Source: Buttiauxella gaviniae ATCC 51604 (GTDB taxonomy: Bacteria; Pseudomonadota; Gammaproteobacteria; Enterobacterales; Enterobacteriaceae). Taken from it: DNA of 64,000 nucleotides. A model generated the notes under the pieces. It saw only the letters and a program-made list of their open reading frames with translations, searched no databases and was not told the origin of the DNA. Position numbers and translations under genes: made by a program. This document shows, in pieces, positions 1 to 10,076 of this stretch (position 1 is the first letter of the stretch; each line of letters starts with the position of its first letter). Location: positions 181,956-245,955 of the forward strand of contig NZ_LXEP01000004.1 in assembly GCF_001654835.1 (NCBI RefSeq), read 5' to 3'.

Positions 1-155
1 TAATTAGCGTCAATAAATAGAGCTAATTCAGCCATCGAAAGTTTTGAGAAAGAAAATAATGACGGTGCCATCTATGTGGAACTTTTGTTGTGGGAGCTCG
101 TTTTGTTCACTCTTTATAGTAAAAATGATGTCTATGTTCAGCTGCGAGGTGCTCA
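1..155. other. Upstream region of fliF (partial intergenic)
   Basis: No gene is seen in these 155 bases. In related enterobacteria this is the spacer between divergent fliE and fliF, where FlhDC-dependent class 2 promoters lie. A TATAGT hexamer at 115-120 could be a -10 element for fliF; no good -35 is visible, which is usual for activator-dependent flagellar promoters. A purine-rich GCGAGGT at 144-150 serves as the fliF ribosome binding site. Confidence 0.4.
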
Positions 156-1841
156 ATGACCGCAGCGGACCAGGCACAAACGTCACAAAACAAACCCCAG
201 GAGTGGCTGACCCGCGTTCGCGCGAATCCTAAAATCCCACTGATGGTCGCAGGTGCGGCGGCGATCGCCGTTATTATCGCGCTGGTACTGTGGGCCAAAA
301 CACCTGATTACAAAGTGCTATACAGCAATCTGGCCGATCAGGACGGCGGCGCCATCGTCACGCAACTGACCCAAATGAATGTGCCTTACCGCTTCTCCGA
401 TAACGGTAGTGTCATTGAAGTTCCAGCCGATAAAGTCTACGACCTGCGTCTGCGCCTCGCCCAACAAGGGTTGCCGAAAGGTGGCGCAGTCGGCTTTGAG
501 CTGCTGGACCAGGAAAAATTTGGTATTAGCCAATTTAGCGAGCAAGTGAACTACCAGCGTGCACTGGAAGGTGAACTGGCGCGAACAATCGAAACACTCG
601 GCCCGGTAAAAAATGCGCGTGTGCATCTCGCCATGCCAAAACCGTCTCTCTTTGTTCGCGAGCAAAAATCCCCTTCTGCTTCCGTAACGCTCAGCCTCGA
701 ACCTGGCCGCGCTTTAGATGAAGGGCAAATCAGCGCCGTTGTCCATATGGTTTCCAGCGCTGTTGCAGGGCTGCCACCAGGTAATGTAACGCTTGTTGAT
801 CAAGGCGGGCATCTGCTCACGCAGTCCAATACCGCAGGCCGCGATTTAAACGATGCTCAGCTGAAATATGCGATGGATGTTGAAAGCCGCTTCCAGCGTC
901 GTATCGAATCAATCCTTGCACCTATCGTGGGTAGCGGGAATGTCCATGCTCAGGTCACCGCCCAGATAGATTTCGCCAATAAAGAAAAAACTGAAGAGCA
1001 GTATCGCCCGAATAGCGATCCTTCTCAGGCCGCCGTGCGTTCACGCCAGCTAAACCAAAGTGAGCAGGTTAATGGCCGTAACCCAGGTGGTGTTCCGGGT
1101 GCTCTTTCAAACCAACCGGCTCCGCCGAACAATGCCCCTATTGCCAACGCACCACAAAACAATGCGGCAAATGCACCTCAACAAAATCAAACGACGTCGA
1201 TGGGTGGGTCTACCCCAACCGGCTCAAGCAATACTCAGCGCGATGAAACAACCAACTACGAAGTTGACCGCACTATTTTGCATACCAAGCTGAACGTCGG
1301 TGATATTCAACGCCTGTCTGTCGCAGTCGTCGTGAATTACCGCCAGCTGACCGATGGCAAACCGCTGCCGTTGACCGCCGAGCAGATGAAGCAAATTGAG
1401 AACCTGACGCGTGAAGCGATGGGCTATTCCGATACACGTGGCGATACGCTCAATGTTGTGAACTCACCATTTAGTGCAACAGAAGAAACCAGCCTTGAGC
1501 TGCCGTTCTGGAAGCAACAAGCCTTCTTCGAAATGTTGATGTCCGCAGGCCGTTGGTTGGTGGTGCTGATTGTTGCCTGGCTGCTTTGGCGCAAACTGGT
1601 GCGCCCACTTATTCAACGTAAGGTTGAGGTGCAACAAACGCAGGTGGCAGCACAACGCCAGCGTGCGGAAGAGGAAGATGCAGTTTCAGTTCGTCTGACG
1701 AAAGACGAACAGCAGCAGCAACGCAAAGTGAATCAAAAACTGAGCGCTGAAGTGATGAGCCAGCGTATTCGCGAGATGTCTGATAACGATCCGCGCGTCG
1801 TTGCGCTGGTGATACGCCAATGGATGAGTAACGAACTATGA
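156..1841 (+). CDS. fliF: Flagellar MS-ring protein FliF
   Basis: FliF forms the MS ring in the inner membrane, the base on which the rotor and export gate are built. The 561-residue protein has the family layout: a short cytoplasmic N-terminus, a first membrane helix at about residues 27-46, a YscJ/FliF periplasmic domain, a Pro/Asn/Gln-rich low-complexity stretch around residues 310-360, a second membrane helix near 455-472, and an acidic/Gln-rich cytoplasmic tail that binds FliG. It starts at an ATG six bases after GCGAGGT. It is the first gene of the fliF-fliR series and overlaps fliG by four bases, so translational coupling is likely. Confidence 0.98.
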   Translation: MTAADQAQTSQNKPQEWLTRVRANPKIPLMVAGAAAIAVIIALVLWAKTPDYKVLYSNLADQDGGAIVTQLTQMNVPYRFSDNGSVIEVPADKVYDLRLRLAQQGLPKGGAVGFELLDQEKFGISQFSEQVNYQRALEGELARTIETLGPVKNARVHLAMPKPSLFVREQKSPSASVTLSLEPGRALDEGQISAVVHMVSSAVAGLPPGNVTLVDQGGHLLTQSNTAGRDLNDAQLKYAMDVESRFQRRIESILAPIVGSGNVHAQVTAQIDFANKEKTEEQYRPNSDPSQAAVRSRQLNQSEQVNGRNPGGVPGALSNQPAPPNNAPIANAPQNNAANAPQQNQTTSMGGSTPTGSSNTQRDETTNYEVDRTILHTKLNVGDIQRLSVAVVVNYRQLTDGKPLPLTAEQMKQIENLTREAMGYSDTRGDTLNVVNSPFSATEETSLELPFWKQQAFFEMLMSAGRWLVVLIVAWLLWRKLVRPLIQRKVEVQQTQVAAQRQRAEEEDAVSVRLTKDEQQQQRKVNQKLSAEVMSQRIREMSDNDPRVVALVIRQWMSNEL

Positions 1842-2830
1842 GTATTAGCGGAACAGAGAAAAGCGCAATTCTGTTGATGACCATTGGCGAAGACCGTGCG
1901 GCAGAGGTGTTCAAGCACCTTAGTCCACGTGAAGTCCAGCATCTTAGTGCGGCCATGGCCAGCATTCGCCAGATTTCCAACAAACAGCTGACCGAGGTGT
2001 TGGCTGAATTTGAACAAGAAGCCGAGCAATATGCGGCGCTGTCGATTAACGCCAACGACTACCTGCGCTCTGTGTTGATCAAAGCATTGGGTGAAGAGCG
2101 TGCTTCCAGCCTGCTGGAAGATATTCTGGAAACCCGCGAAACCACCTCGGGTATGGAAACGCTCAACTTTATGGAACCACAGAGTGCCGCCGACCTTATT
2201 CGCGACGAGCACCCGCAGATCATCGCCACGATTTTGGTTCATCTCAAACGCGCTCAGGCGGCCGATATTCTGGCTCTGTTCGACGAACGTCTACGCCACG
2301 ATGTGATGCTGCGTATCGCCACCTTCGGCGGCGTGCAGCCTGCGGCCCTGGCAGAGTTGACCGAAGTGCTTAACAACTTGCTCGATGGCCAGAACCTCAA
2401 ACGCAGCAAAATGGGCGGCGTGAGAACGGCAGCAGAAATTATCAACCTGATGAAAACGCAGCAGGAAGAAGCGGTTATCTCCGCTGTTCGCGACTTCGAC
2501 GGCGAACTGGCACAGAAAATTATCGACGAAATGTTCCTGTTCGAAAACCTGGTCGAAGTGGACGATCGCAGTATCCAGCGCCTGTTGCAGGAAGTGGAAT
2601 CCGAATCGCTGCTTATCGCCCTCAAAGGTGCCGAGCAACCGCTGCGCGAGAAATTCCTGCGCAACATGTCGCAGCGTGCAGCAGATATTCTGCGCGATGA
2701 CCTCTCCAACCGTGGCCCGGTGCGCCTGTCGCAAGTGGAAAACGAACAGAAAGCCATTCTGCTTATTGTTCGTCGCCTGGCAGAAACCGGCGAGATGGTA
2801 ATTGGCACCAGCGAGGATACTTATGTCTAA
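1838..2830 (+). CDS. fliG: Flagellar motor switch protein FliG
   Basis: FliG is the rotor protein that joins the MS ring to the C ring and contacts the MotA stator for torque. The 330-residue product is of normal length, with an N-terminal FliF-binding domain beginning [12 protein letters not shown], a middle domain with the EHPQ motif, and a C-terminal charged torque domain. The start ATG overlaps the fliF stop (ATGA), and the 3' end overlaps fliH by eight bases. Confidence 0.98.
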   Translation: MSISGTEKSAILLMTIGEDRAAEVFKHLSPREVQHLSAAMASIRQISNKQLTEVLAEFEQEAEQYAALSINANDYLRSVLIKALGEERASSLLEDILETRETTSGMETLNFMEPQSAADLIRDEHPQIIATILVHLKRAQAADILALFDERLRHDVMLRIATFGGVQPAALAELTEVLNNLLDGQNLKRSKMGGVRTAAEIINLMKTQQEEAVISAVRDFDGELAQKIIDEMFLFENLVEVDDRSIQRLLQEVESESLLIALKGAEQPLREKFLRNMSQRAADILRDDLSNRGPVRLSQVENEQKAILLIVRRLAETGEMVIGTSEDTYV

Positions 2831-3524
2831 CTCGCTGCCATGGAAAATCTGGACACCAGACGACCTGGCCCCACCATCACAGACCTTCGAGCCGATGTTC
2901 CAGTCGGAATCGGATGGCGATGAGCCTGACCAGGCTCAGGAAAGCGTACCTGATTTACAGCAACAACTTGCTCAAATGCAGATGCAGGCTCATGAGCAAG
3001 GCCATCAACTGGGCTATGCCGAAGGGCAAAAAATTGGCGTGGAAGAGGGTCGTAAAACAGGTTTTCAGCAAGGATTTGAACAAGGTCTTGCTGAGGCTAA
3101 GCAGCAACAGGCGCCGGTACATGCGCGAATGCAGCAACTGGTGAGCGAGTTCCAGTACACGCTTGACGCACTCGACAGCGTAATCGCTTCACGTTTGATG
3201 CAGATGGCGCTGGAAGCGGCTCGCCAGGTTATCGGCGAAACCAAAGGCATTGATAACAATGCGCTGATTAAGCAGATTCAGTCGCTTTTGCAGCAAGAAC
3301 CATTATTCAGCGGCAAACCACAGTTGCGTGTTCACCCGGATGATTTGCAACGTGTTGAAGAGATGTTGGGCGCAACCCTCAGCCTGCATGGCTGGCGCTT
3401 GCGTGGGGACCCAAGTCTGCATCAGGGCGGGTGCAAAGTCTCCGCCGATGAAGGTGACCTCGACGCTAGCGTTGCAACGCGCTGGCAAGAACTCTGCCGC
3501 CTTGCAGCGCCAGGAGTGTTGTGA
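2823..3524 (+). CDS. fliH: Flagellar export ATPase regulator FliH
   Basis: FliH is the peripheral stalk of the type III export ATPase: it dimerises, inhibits FliI and docks the FliI complex on FliN. The protein is 233 residues; I chose the ATG at 2823 because [10 protein letters not shown] matches the family N-terminus, rather than an upstream in-frame start at 2802. The middle contains the GxxxG-type repeats typical of FliH ([29 protein letters not shown]), followed by the conserved C-terminal FliI-binding domain. It overlaps fliG by eight bases and fliI by one base. Confidence 0.96.
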   Translation: MSNSLPWKIWTPDDLAPPSQTFEPMFQSESDGDEPDQAQESVPDLQQQLAQMQMQAHEQGHQLGYAEGQKIGVEEGRKTGFQQGFEQGLAEAKQQQAPVHARMQQLVSEFQYTLDALDSVIASRLMQMALEAARQVIGETKGIDNNALIKQIQSLLQQEPLFSGKPQLRVHPDDLQRVEEMLGATLSLHGWRLRGDPSLHQGGCKVSADEGDLDASVATRWQELCRLAAPGVL

Positions 3525-4882
3525 TGACTGCGCGTCTGACTCGCTGGCTCAATTCGCTCGATACTTTTGAGGCGAAAATGTCTCAACTGCCGACCGTGCG
3601 TCGTTATGGTCGTTTGACTCGCGCAACCGGTCTGGTACTGGAAGCCACTGGTCTGCAATTACCGCTTGGTGCAACCTGCATTATCGAACAACATTCCCGC
3701 GATATTGAATGTGAAGTGGTCGGTTTTAACGGACAAAGACTCTTCCTGATGCCGCTTGAGGAAGTCGAAGGCATTTTGCCGGGCGCGCGTGTTTATGCCC
3801 GCGCCACCAGCGACGGCGGTTTACACAGCGGCAAACAGTTACCCCTCGGTCCGGCATTACTGGGCCGCGTGCTCGACGGCAGCGGGCGTCCTCTCGACAG
3901 CCTTCCCGCGCCAGAAACCACTACCATGGGTGCGCTGGGTGCGGCACCGTTTAACCCGTTGCAACGAACCCCCATCGAACACGTTCTGGATGTCGGCGTA
4001 CGTCCGATTAACGCCCTGCTGACGGTCGGGCGCGGGCAGCGTATGGGCCTGTTCGCCGGTTCCGGCGTCGGGAAAAGCGTGTTGTTGGGCATGATGGCAC
4101 GTTATACCCAGGCCGATGTCATCGTGGTGGGTTTGATTGGCGAGCGTGGCCGCGAAGTTAAAGATTTTATCGAGAACATTCTTGGCCCTGAGGGCCGTGC
4201 TCGCTCGGTAGTCATTGCCGCGCCAGCGGATGTTTCTCCGTTATTGCGTATGCAGGGTGCCGCTTACGCCACGCGCATCGCCGAAGATTTCCGCGACCGT
4301 GGCCAGCATGTGTTGCTGATTATGGACTCCCTAACCCGTTATGCGATGGCGCAACGTGAAATTGCTCTGGCGATTGGCGAGCCGCCTGCAACCAAAGGTT
4401 ACCCACCGTCGGTGTTTGCCAAGCTGCCTGCGCTGGTTGAACGTGCGGGTAACGGTATTTCTGGCGGCGGTTCGATTACCGCGTTTTATACCGTTTTGAC
4501 CGAGGGTGACGATCAACAAGATCCGATTGCCGATTCCGCTCGCGCCATTCTTGACGGCCACATTGTGTTATCGCGCCGTCTGGCCGAAGGCGGTCACTAC
4601 CCGGCAATCGACATTGAAGCGTCAATCAGCCGCGCCATGACGTCATTAATTACCGAGAAGCATTACGCACGCGTACGCCATTTCAAACAGCTGTTATCCA
4701 GTTTCCAGCGCAACCGCGATTTAGTCAGCGTCGGGGCTTATGCCAAAGGCAGCGACCCGCAGCTTGATAAAGCGATTGTGCTATGGCCGCAACTGGAAGC
4801 GTTTTTGCAGCAAGGGATTTTCGAGCGCAGCGGTTGGGAAGAGGCTTGCCAGTCACTGGAAATTATTTTCCCGGGTGTTTGA
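3524..4882 (+). CDS. fliI: Flagellum-specific export ATPase FliI
   Basis: FliI is the hexameric F1-beta-like ATPase of the flagellar type III export apparatus. The 452-residue protein carries a Walker A GSGVGKS at about residues 178-184, a conserved [10 protein letters not shown] segment and a Walker B-like LLIMDSLTR. The start is the ATG at 3524 (MTARLTRW), which overlaps the last base of the fliH stop; a GTG directly before it is also in frame. In related genomes fliJ follows within a few bases. Here about 1.8 kb of antisense type VI secretion genes separate fliI from fliJ. Confidence 0.98.
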   Translation: MTARLTRWLNSLDTFEAKMSQLPTVRRYGRLTRATGLVLEATGLQLPLGATCIIEQHSRDIECEVVGFNGQRLFLMPLEEVEGILPGARVYARATSDGGLHSGKQLPLGPALLGRVLDGSGRPLDSLPAPETTTMGALGAAPFNPLQRTPIEHVLDVGVRPINALLTVGRGQRMGLFAGSGVGKSVLLGMMARYTQADVIVVGLIGERGREVKDFIENILGPEGRARSVVIAAPADVSPLLRMQGAAYATRIAEDFRDRGQHVLLIMDSLTRYAMAQREIALAIGEPPATKGYPPSVFAKLPALVERAGNGISGGGSITAFYTVLTEGDDQQDPIADSARAILDGHIVLSRRLAEGGHYPAIDIEASISRAMTSLITEKHYARVRHFKQLLSSFQRNRDLVSVGAYAKGSDPQLDKAIVLWPQLEAFLQQGIFERSGWEEACQSLEIIFPGV

Positions 4883-5250
4883 TGGTAAAGGGTGGTGTAA
4901 CGGATTCCACCCTTATCATGTTTACTAACACCAATAGTAACGGCCAAAGAATAACCATCAACCATATATCAGCGTCACTGATAGCATCGTTATTGTGAAA
5001 TACAGCCTGCAATATTCTTGATAATATATATTTTTTATTAACCTTATCACCAGTGGTACGATTAATAAAAAAACGATATTACAGCCTGCATTATTCTTAC
5101 ATCAAAAGCCTGACGTGGAATACCACAAATCCCCTCACCTTCATTCAGCATCCACTCATATTTATTAGCTGAACAAATAGAAAGAACTATGTAAGCTATA
5201 AAAAAATACATAATTGAAGTGATGAGTTCGCAAGCAATATATTTTTTCAT
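4863..5250 (-). pseudogene. Probable T6SS immunity-like membrane protein, frameshifted
   Basis: From the ATG at 5250 (GGGA seven bases upstream) a 62-codon frame encodes MKKYIACELI, a hydrophobic helix at about residues 9-27, and then stops just after a run of seven T on the coding strand (plus-strand A run 5067-5073). Dropping one T restores a continuous frame to 4863, giving about 128 residues with a second clear membrane helix (WLMVILWPLLLVLVNMI). The continuity of sensible hydrophobic and charged residues across the run suggests one gene with a one-base frameshift. Its position directly after a cell-wall-lysing effector suggests an immunity role, but I do not recognise the family. The restored 3' end would overlap the 3' end of fliI by 20 bases, tail to tail. 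A sequencing error in the homopolymer remains possible. Confidence 0.6.
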
Positions 5251-5251
5251 G

Positions 5252-5968
5252 CTATATCCCTAATAATTTTCTTATCTGAGGTTTAATCTCCAATAATCGC
5301 ATGCCATATGAAATTAAATCATATTCATCTGTTTCTCTAGCTACTTTATTAGCAATAATTTTTCTGAATTCATCCAGTTTTCTTTCAGTACCTCTATTGT
5401 ATCTGACACCTGCCATAATATATTGTTCATCAGTCAAATACAGGCTCGCGCAGCCCGGAAAATCATAAAGTATTAAATTTCTCAAATACGTTGCTGCCAG
5501 TCTAAGATTAAAGTCATCTTCCAATAGACAATTAGATAACTCCAACTGATCTCTCGTGGTTAGCATTTCAGGATCAATCCCAAGCATTCGTGCAGCAACA
5601 TCGATTTGCATCGCTACAGAGCCGAATGAGGTTTTCCCTTGAAATGTGGGATAAATCTTTGAATTCAACATCCTGCGACTCTCATAAACATGTATTTTAA
5701 TCGACTCAGGTTTACCTCCTGCTTCAATCCATGCGACCCCACCCAGTAATTCTGGAGGAATGCCTATATTGTTCGCATTATTAATGATTTTAGTTTTATT
5801 GAAGACTACATAAGCATCTTTGTAAGCATACAAATAATCCCAACCAACTTGTAATTTTGCAATTTTTGTTGATAGATACCACAAAAGAAAATCCACCTCA
5901 TCCCATTTTTTAAATTTTATCCTTGTAATATCACAAAATTCATTACTGGCTACAACATTCTCTTTCAT
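5252..5968 (-). CDS. Lysozyme/lytic transglycosylase-like T6SS effector candidate
   Basis: The 238-residue protein lies directly downstream of hcp. From about residue 65 it resembles the lysozyme/SLT fold: PPELLGGVAWIEAGG with a candidate catalytic Glu82, SFGSVAMQI at 114-122 in the place of the usual GxxQ strand, a helix LRLAATYLRNL, and AGVRYNRGT at 186-194 in the place of the family's AYNxG motif. No signal peptide is present, which fits delivery by the type VI machine. The start at 5968 has AAGGG nine bases upstream and follows the hcp stop after one base; an in-frame ATG at 5986 is the alternative. Fold assignment is by motif reading and the target (peptidoglycan) is inferred. Confidence 0.65.
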   Translation of the reverse strand: MKENVVASNEFCDITRIKFKKWDEVDFLLWYLSTKIAKLQVGWDYLYAYKDAYVVFNKTKIINNANNIGIPPELLGGVAWIEAGGKPESIKIHVYESRRMLNSKIYPTFQGKTSFGSVAMQIDVAARMLGIDPEMLTTRDQLELSNCLLEDDFNLRLAATYLRNLILYDFPGCASLYLTDEQYIMAGVRYNRGTERKLDEFRKIIANKVARETDEYDLISYGMRLLEIKPQIRKLLGI

Positions 5969-5969
5969 C

Positions 5970-6449
5970 TTAATAAGCCCTTTCATCCCAAATACTGTAA
6001 CCCGAAGTTCCCGCAGAATGATGTTTCCAGGTAATATCTCGATAGAGTACAGAGATCATCTCTTCAGGTTGCCTGTCCGAATGATCAATAGAATGGGGGT
6101 AAACAATAGATATTTTACTCAGTGTGGCTCTCCTCGCTTCAACGGTATAGAAAAGCTCTTGTGTGCCAAAACGTGAAGTCCGATACATGTCAAAAATAAG
6201 CTCTAATCGTTCATCAGAATCAAGTGCCATCGCTAATAATGGGGAAGATTTATCTATTGGTTTAAAAAAGTTAATTGCATGGTGATTGACTTTTTGCTCT
6301 CTGGTTATTAAATGATCAAGTTGTAATACCAGTATCTGGTCCCTATGGTTTGCCTGGTATTTATTCCCTAATGAATCATACGTTCCACATCCGGCAGAGA
6401 TGTCCCCTTGGGACAAACCGGTAATTTTTACGTATATATTGTTCGCCAT
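5970..6449 (-). CDS. hcp: Hcp-family type VI secretion protein (orphan)
   Basis: The 159-residue product matches the enterobacterial Hcp family: NIYVKITGLSQGDISAGCG at the N-terminus, then FKPIDKSSPLLAMAL, YRTSRFGTQELFYTVE, ISIVYPHS and the C-terminal HHSAGTSGYSIW. Hcp forms hexameric rings stacked as the inner tube of the type VI system and can carry small effectors in its lumen. The ATG at 6449 is preferred over an upstream GTG because AGGTGA stands five bases before it. No other T6SS structural gene is in the window, so this is an orphan Hcp heading an effector and immunity cassette, antisense within the flagellar operon. Confidence 0.93.
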   Translation of the reverse strand: MANNIYVKITGLSQGDISAGCGTYDSLGNKYQANHRDQILVLQLDHLITREQKVNHHAINFFKPIDKSSPLLAMALDSDERLELIFDMYRTSRFGTQELFYTVEARRATLSKISIVYPHSIDHSDRQPEEMISVLYRDITWKHHSAGTSGYSIWDERAY

Positions 6450-6695
6450 TTCATTCACCTAATGAATATCAATAAATTCAATTAGATACGAATAATCATC
6501 ATACACCAGTTCAATTTTCCTCATAACTCATTGCCGCCGAAAGTTCCGATACTGCACATTCGTCCGCTCCTCATGCCTAATCACTAAAGCGACAATTAGC
6601 CCTATAAAACCGACCTATTTCACCCATCGAAAACCCGTCCCGCCCTCACAATAGAGGAGCTAGCGATTACGCATCAGTCGCGCAAGGAGAAAACG
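6450..6695. promoter_or_regulatory. Divergent spacer between hcp and fliJ
   Basis: This 246-base segment must hold the hcp promoter on the minus strand. It may also hold a promoter for fliJ-fliR on the plus strand, because the insertion separates those genes from fliFGHI by 1.8 kb of antisense DNA. I see no convincing sigma-28 or FlhDC signature on either strand. A strong ribosome binding site (AAGGAG, 6685-6690) precedes fliJ. Confidence 0.35.
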
Positions 6696-7139
6696 ATGAA
6701 CCAAAGCACAGCACTCGATACGCTTCATGATCTCGCCGAAAAAGAGGTCGAAGATGCGGCAGTACGCTTAGGGGAAATGCGCCGCGGCTGCCAGCAGGCA
6801 GAAGAACAGCTCAACATGCTGATTAACTATCAGTTTGAGTACAGCTCCAGTCTCAATGACAGCATGAGTCAGGGGATCGCCAGTAACCGTTGGCAGAATT
6901 ATCAGCAATTTATACAAACGCTTGAGAAAGCTATCGATCAGCATCGCCAACAGTTGATGCAGTGGAACGGAAAGGTCACTCAGGCGCTGAATGTATGGCA
7001 AGAGAAGCAGAAGAGATTGCAGGCCTGGAGCACATTACAGCAGCGCAAAGCAGCGCAAGTCCTGTTGGCTGAGAACAAGCTTGATCAAAAACTGATGGAT
7101 GAATACGCCCAGCGGGCAACACTGAGGAAAGCAGAATGA
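6696..7139 (+). CDS. fliJ: Flagellar export chaperone FliJ
   Basis: FliJ is the central coiled-coil stalk of the FliI ATPase, analogous to the gamma subunit of F1, and helps recycle export chaperones. The 147-residue protein, the usual length, is almost entirely charged and Gln-rich helix with heptad-like spacing ([17 protein letters not shown] and following). AAGGAGAAAACG precedes the ATG. The gene overlaps fliK by four bases. Unlike in relatives it does not abut fliI. Confidence 0.95.
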   Translation: MNQSTALDTLHDLAEKEVEDAAVRLGEMRRGCQQAEEQLNMLINYQFEYSSSLNDSMSQGIASNRWQNYQQFIQTLEKAIDQHRQQLMQWNGKVTQALNVWQEKQKRLQAWSTLQQRKAAQVLLAENKLDQKLMDEYAQRATLRKAE

Positions 7140-8350
7140 TTATGCAGCCCCTGATGATCACTTCTCCAGATGTCGCCACTTCGACAACGGCTTCTGTCGG
7201 CGTTACGGCAGGCGATAAAGGTTTCAGCGAAGATTTCCTGAGTCTGCTCGGCAAAGCCCTGCCTGGCGAACTTTCACTGGCAGACGGTAAAACCGTGTCG
7301 CTCGAAGCCGCACTCAATAAAGTCACCGGTAAAGGCGCTCCAGCCGCCGATGAAAAAACCACGCTCGCCTCGCTGTTAGATAACCTCGACACGCCTGAAG
7401 CATTATCGACCCTGCTCGCCAATGTTAAGAAAAGCGGCGTGGAAGAAAAAACAGCGCAAGTCGATGCGCAGCGGGAACAAACGCAGTCTTTGAGCACTGC
7501 CGATATGCAGGCGTTGAGCGCCCTGTTTGCCATGCTTCCACAGCAAACACCCACCGCGAGCACCCTTAATGTTCAGCCTGAAGTGGATAGTGATGCCTCC
7601 GTCAGCCTGAATACGTTACTCGGCGCGGGTGACCTAAAAAAAACCTTAACGAATGATGCCCGCACGCCAGCAACCGTGGCCGATAAAGCGGTGGCGCTGG
7701 ATAACCCGGTGAGCGCGAAAACCGCGCCGTCTGGCAATGAGCCGCTGGTTGATGCGAAAACATTCACCTTGAATAACGCAGAAAACAGCAGTCGCGACGC
7801 CGCAGCGAATAACACCAGCCCGGCCTCGACACTCGCAACGCCTGCGTTTAGCACAGCAACTATAGCCACACCTGCCAGCACACAAATCGCAGTCCCGGTC
7901 GCACCACAAATTAGCGCCCAACTCGGTAGCCAGGAGTGGCAGCAGGCGGTGAGTCAGCACATCACATTATTTACCCGTCAGGGCCAGCAAAGTGCCGAAC
8001 TACGTCTGCATCCTGAAGACTTAGGCCAGATTCAAATCAGCATGAAGCTTGATGACAACCAGGCACAATTGCAGATGGTTTCAGCCCACAGCCACGTTCG
8101 CGCAGCACTTGAAGCGACTTTACCAAACCTGCGTATTGCGCTGGCAGAAAGTGGTATTCAGCTTGGGCAGAGCAGTATCAGTAGCGAAAGTTCTGCCGGG
8201 CAGCAGCAACAGCAATCAGGCCAACAGCAGCAACAAGCATCACGATCGGGCGGTACTTTCCCATCAATGGGTGATGCTGATTCGCTGGCAGTTCCTGCCA
8301 GCGTACAACGTTTAGCGTCGGGTAATAACGCGGTGGATATTTTCGCCTGA
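7136..8350 (+). CDS. fliK: Flagellar hook-length control protein FliK
   Basis: FliK is secreted during hook assembly, measures hook length and switches export specificity from hook to filament proteins. The 404-residue protein has the expected disordered Ala/Thr/Ser-rich N-terminal two-thirds and the conserved C-terminal switch domain around residues 255-345 ([19 protein letters not shown]). It ends in a Gln-rich tail (8203-8236). The start ATG overlaps the fliJ stop; [11 protein letters not shown] is taken as the N-terminus. Confidence 0.96.
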   Translation: MIMQPLMITSPDVATSTTASVGVTAGDKGFSEDFLSLLGKALPGELSLADGKTVSLEAALNKVTGKGAPAADEKTTLASLLDNLDTPEALSTLLANVKKSGVEEKTAQVDAQREQTQSLSTADMQALSALFAMLPQQTPTASTLNVQPEVDSDASVSLNTLLGAGDLKKTLTNDARTPATVADKAVALDNPVSAKTAPSGNEPLVDAKTFTLNNAENSSRDAAANNTSPASTLATPAFSTATIATPASTQIAVPVAPQISAQLGSQEWQQAVSQHITLFTRQGQQSAELRLHPEDLGQIQISMKLDDNQAQLQMVSAHSHVRAALEATLPNLRIALAESGIQLGQSSISSESSAGQQQQQSGQQQQQASRSGGTFPSMGDADSLAVPASVQRLASGNNAVDIFA

Positions 8351-8439
8351 GCCACGTTCCCTAAGCTAAACGTCAGAGGTAACAACAAATATCACCTGTT
8401 TTCGGGCCTTTGAACGCCCGCCGACACGCGATAATTAAC

Positions 8440-8566
8440 CGATACCCAAGCTACTTCAAGGTGCAGGTAGGCGGCAATCGAATGAATCCCGATGAGCTTA
8501 CTTGTGTAAGTGATTCGGGTGAATGAGAGCAGCCAACACCCCTGCAACTTGAAGGGCGATGGGTAT
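8440..8566. repeat. Dispersed palindromic intergenic repeat, copy 1
   Basis: This is one of six related elements in the window. Outer ends are complementary (CCGATACCC near 8440 and GATGGGTAT near 8559), with inner complementary segments CTTCAAGGTGCAGG and CCTGCAACTTGAAG, and a middle section reading GATGAGCTTAC. It lies in the fliK-fliL spacer, so it would be transcribed in the flagellar operon mRNA and could fold into a long hairpin. It encodes nothing and resembles a non-autonomous miniature element. Confidence 0.75.
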
Positions 8567-8599
8567 ATATGCAGTACCGATACAGGAAAGATTCATTTT

Positions 8600-9067
8600 A
8601 TGACTGACAACGCTTTGCCAAAAAGCCGCAAGCGCTCCATCTGGATGCCATTACTGGTCCTGATTACACTTGCCGCGTGTGCTACCGCTGGTTACAGCTA
8701 CTGGCGTATGCAGCAGCAACCTGCTGCCGCACAGGCGAAGGCACCAGAGCCACCACCAGCACCGGTATTTTTCGCACTGGACACCTTCACCGTTAACCTC
8801 GGTGATGCTGACCGCGTCTTGTATATCGGTGTCACATTGCGCCTGAAAGATGAAGCCACGCGTCAACGTCTGAGTGAATTCCTGCCAGAAGTACGTAGTC
8901 GTCTACTGCTGCTGTTTTCCCGCCAGGACAGTGCAGCCCTTGCGACCGATGAAGGTAAACAGAAACTGGTTGAAGCGATAAAGAATACGCTGGCACCGCC
9001 TCTGGTCGCCGGACAACCTCAACAGGCAGTCAGCGATGTGCTGTATACCGCCTTTATTTTGCGGTAA
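8600..9067 (+). CDS. fliL: Flagellar basal body-associated protein FliL
   Basis: FliL is a single-pass inner-membrane protein near the stator that supports torque and swarming. The 155-residue product has a cytoplasmic basic N-terminus, one membrane helix at about residues 15-34 ([20 protein letters not shown]) and a periplasmic stomatin-like domain. The ATG at 8600 ([13 protein letters not shown]), preceded by AGGAAAG, is chosen over an upstream in-frame start at 8510 that lies inside the repeat element. Confidence 0.96.
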   Translation: MTDNALPKSRKRSIWMPLLVLITLAACATAGYSYWRMQQQPAAAQAKAPEPPPAPVFFALDTFTVNLGDADRVLYIGVTLRLKDEATRQRLSEFLPEVRSRLLLLFSRQDSAALATDEGKQKLVEAIKNTLAPPLVAGQPQQAVSDVLYTAFILR

Positions 9068-9071
9068 TCCC

Positions 9072-10076
9072 ATGGGCGACAGCATTCTTTCTCAGGCCGA
9101 AATTGACGCACTGTTAAATGGCGACAGTGACAACTCCGACGAACCCAAGACCAGTGTCGTTAATGAAACCGACATTCGTCCTTATGACCCCAATACCCAA
9201 CGTCGTGTGGTGCGCGAGCGCTTACAGGCTCTGGAAATTATTAACGAGCGTTTTGCTCGTCAATTCCGTATGGGGTTATTTAACCTGTTACGTCGCAGCC
9301 CGGACATTACCGTCGGGGCTATCCGCATTCAGCCGTACCACGAGTTTGCCCGTAACTTGCCCGTGCCTACCAACCTCAACTTGATGCATCTGAAACCGCT
9401 GCGCGGCACAGGTTTGTTCGTATTCTCCCCAAGCCTTGTGTTTATCGCCGTGGACAACCTGTTTGGTGGTGACGGACGTTTCCCAACTAAAGTTGAAGGC
9501 CGGGAGTTTACCCATACCGAGCAGCGCGTGATTAACCGCATGTTGAAACTGGCGCTGGAATCTTATAGCGACGCGTGGAAAGCCATTTATCCACTGGAAG
9601 TGGAGTATGTGCGTTCCGAAATGCAGGTGAAATTTACCAACATTACGACGTCGCCAAACGACATCGTGGTGAATACGCCATTCCATGTGGAAATCGGCAA
9701 CCTGACCGGCGAGTTTAATATCTGCCTGCCGTTTAGCATGATTGAGCCTTTGCGCGAGCTGCTGGTGAATCCGCCGCTGGAAAACTCCCGTCAGGAAGAC
9801 CAAAGCTGGCGCGATACCCTGGTACGTCAGGTTCAGCATTCTGAGCTTGAGCTAATTGCCAATTTCGCTGACATCCCGCTGCGCCTGTCGCAAATTTTAA
9901 AATTGAAACCTGGTGACGTGTTGCCGATTGATAAACCGGACAGGATTCTGGCGCACGTTGATGGTGTTCCGGTGCTGACCAGTCAGTACGGCACGCTTAA
10001 CGGCCAGTACGCTTTGCGCGTCGAACATTTGATCAACCCGATACTGAATTCGCTGAACGAGGAACAGCCCAAATGA
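9072..10076 (+). CDS. fliM: Flagellar motor switch protein FliM
   Basis: FliM is the C-ring component that binds phosphorylated CheY and sets rotation direction. The 334-residue protein begins MGDSILSQAEIDALLNG, the CheY-P-binding peptide, followed by a CheC-like middle domain (PYDPNTQRRVVRERL) and a C-terminal SpoA domain. Its length is identical to the E. coli family member. It follows fliL after four bases and overlaps fliN by four. Confidence 0.98.
   Translation: MGDSILSQAEIDALLNGDSDNSDEPKTSVVNETDIRPYDPNTQRRVVRERLQALEIINERFARQFRMGLFNLLRRSPDITVGAIRIQPYHEFARNLPVPTNLNLMHLKPLRGTGLFVFSPSLVFIAVDNLFGGDGRFPTKVEGREFTHTEQRVINRMLKLALESYSDAWKAIYPLEVEYVRSEMQVKFTNITTSPNDIVVNTPFHVEIGNLTGEFNICLPFSMIEPLRELLVNPPLENSRQEDQSWRDTLVRQVQHSELELIANFADIPLRLSQILKLKPGDVLPIDKPDRILAHVDGVPVLTSQYGTLNGQYALRVEHLINPILNSLNEEQPK

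Noticed and set aside
1..60. Sigma-28 promoter upstream of fliF
   Set aside because: TAAATAGA and GCCATCGA loosely resemble the -35 and -10, but spacing and several bases are wrong.
8203..8250. Gln-rich CAG/CAA repeats at the end of fliK as a microsatellite
   Set aside because: The codons are mixed and poly-Gln tails are usual in FliK; no true tandem repeat is present.
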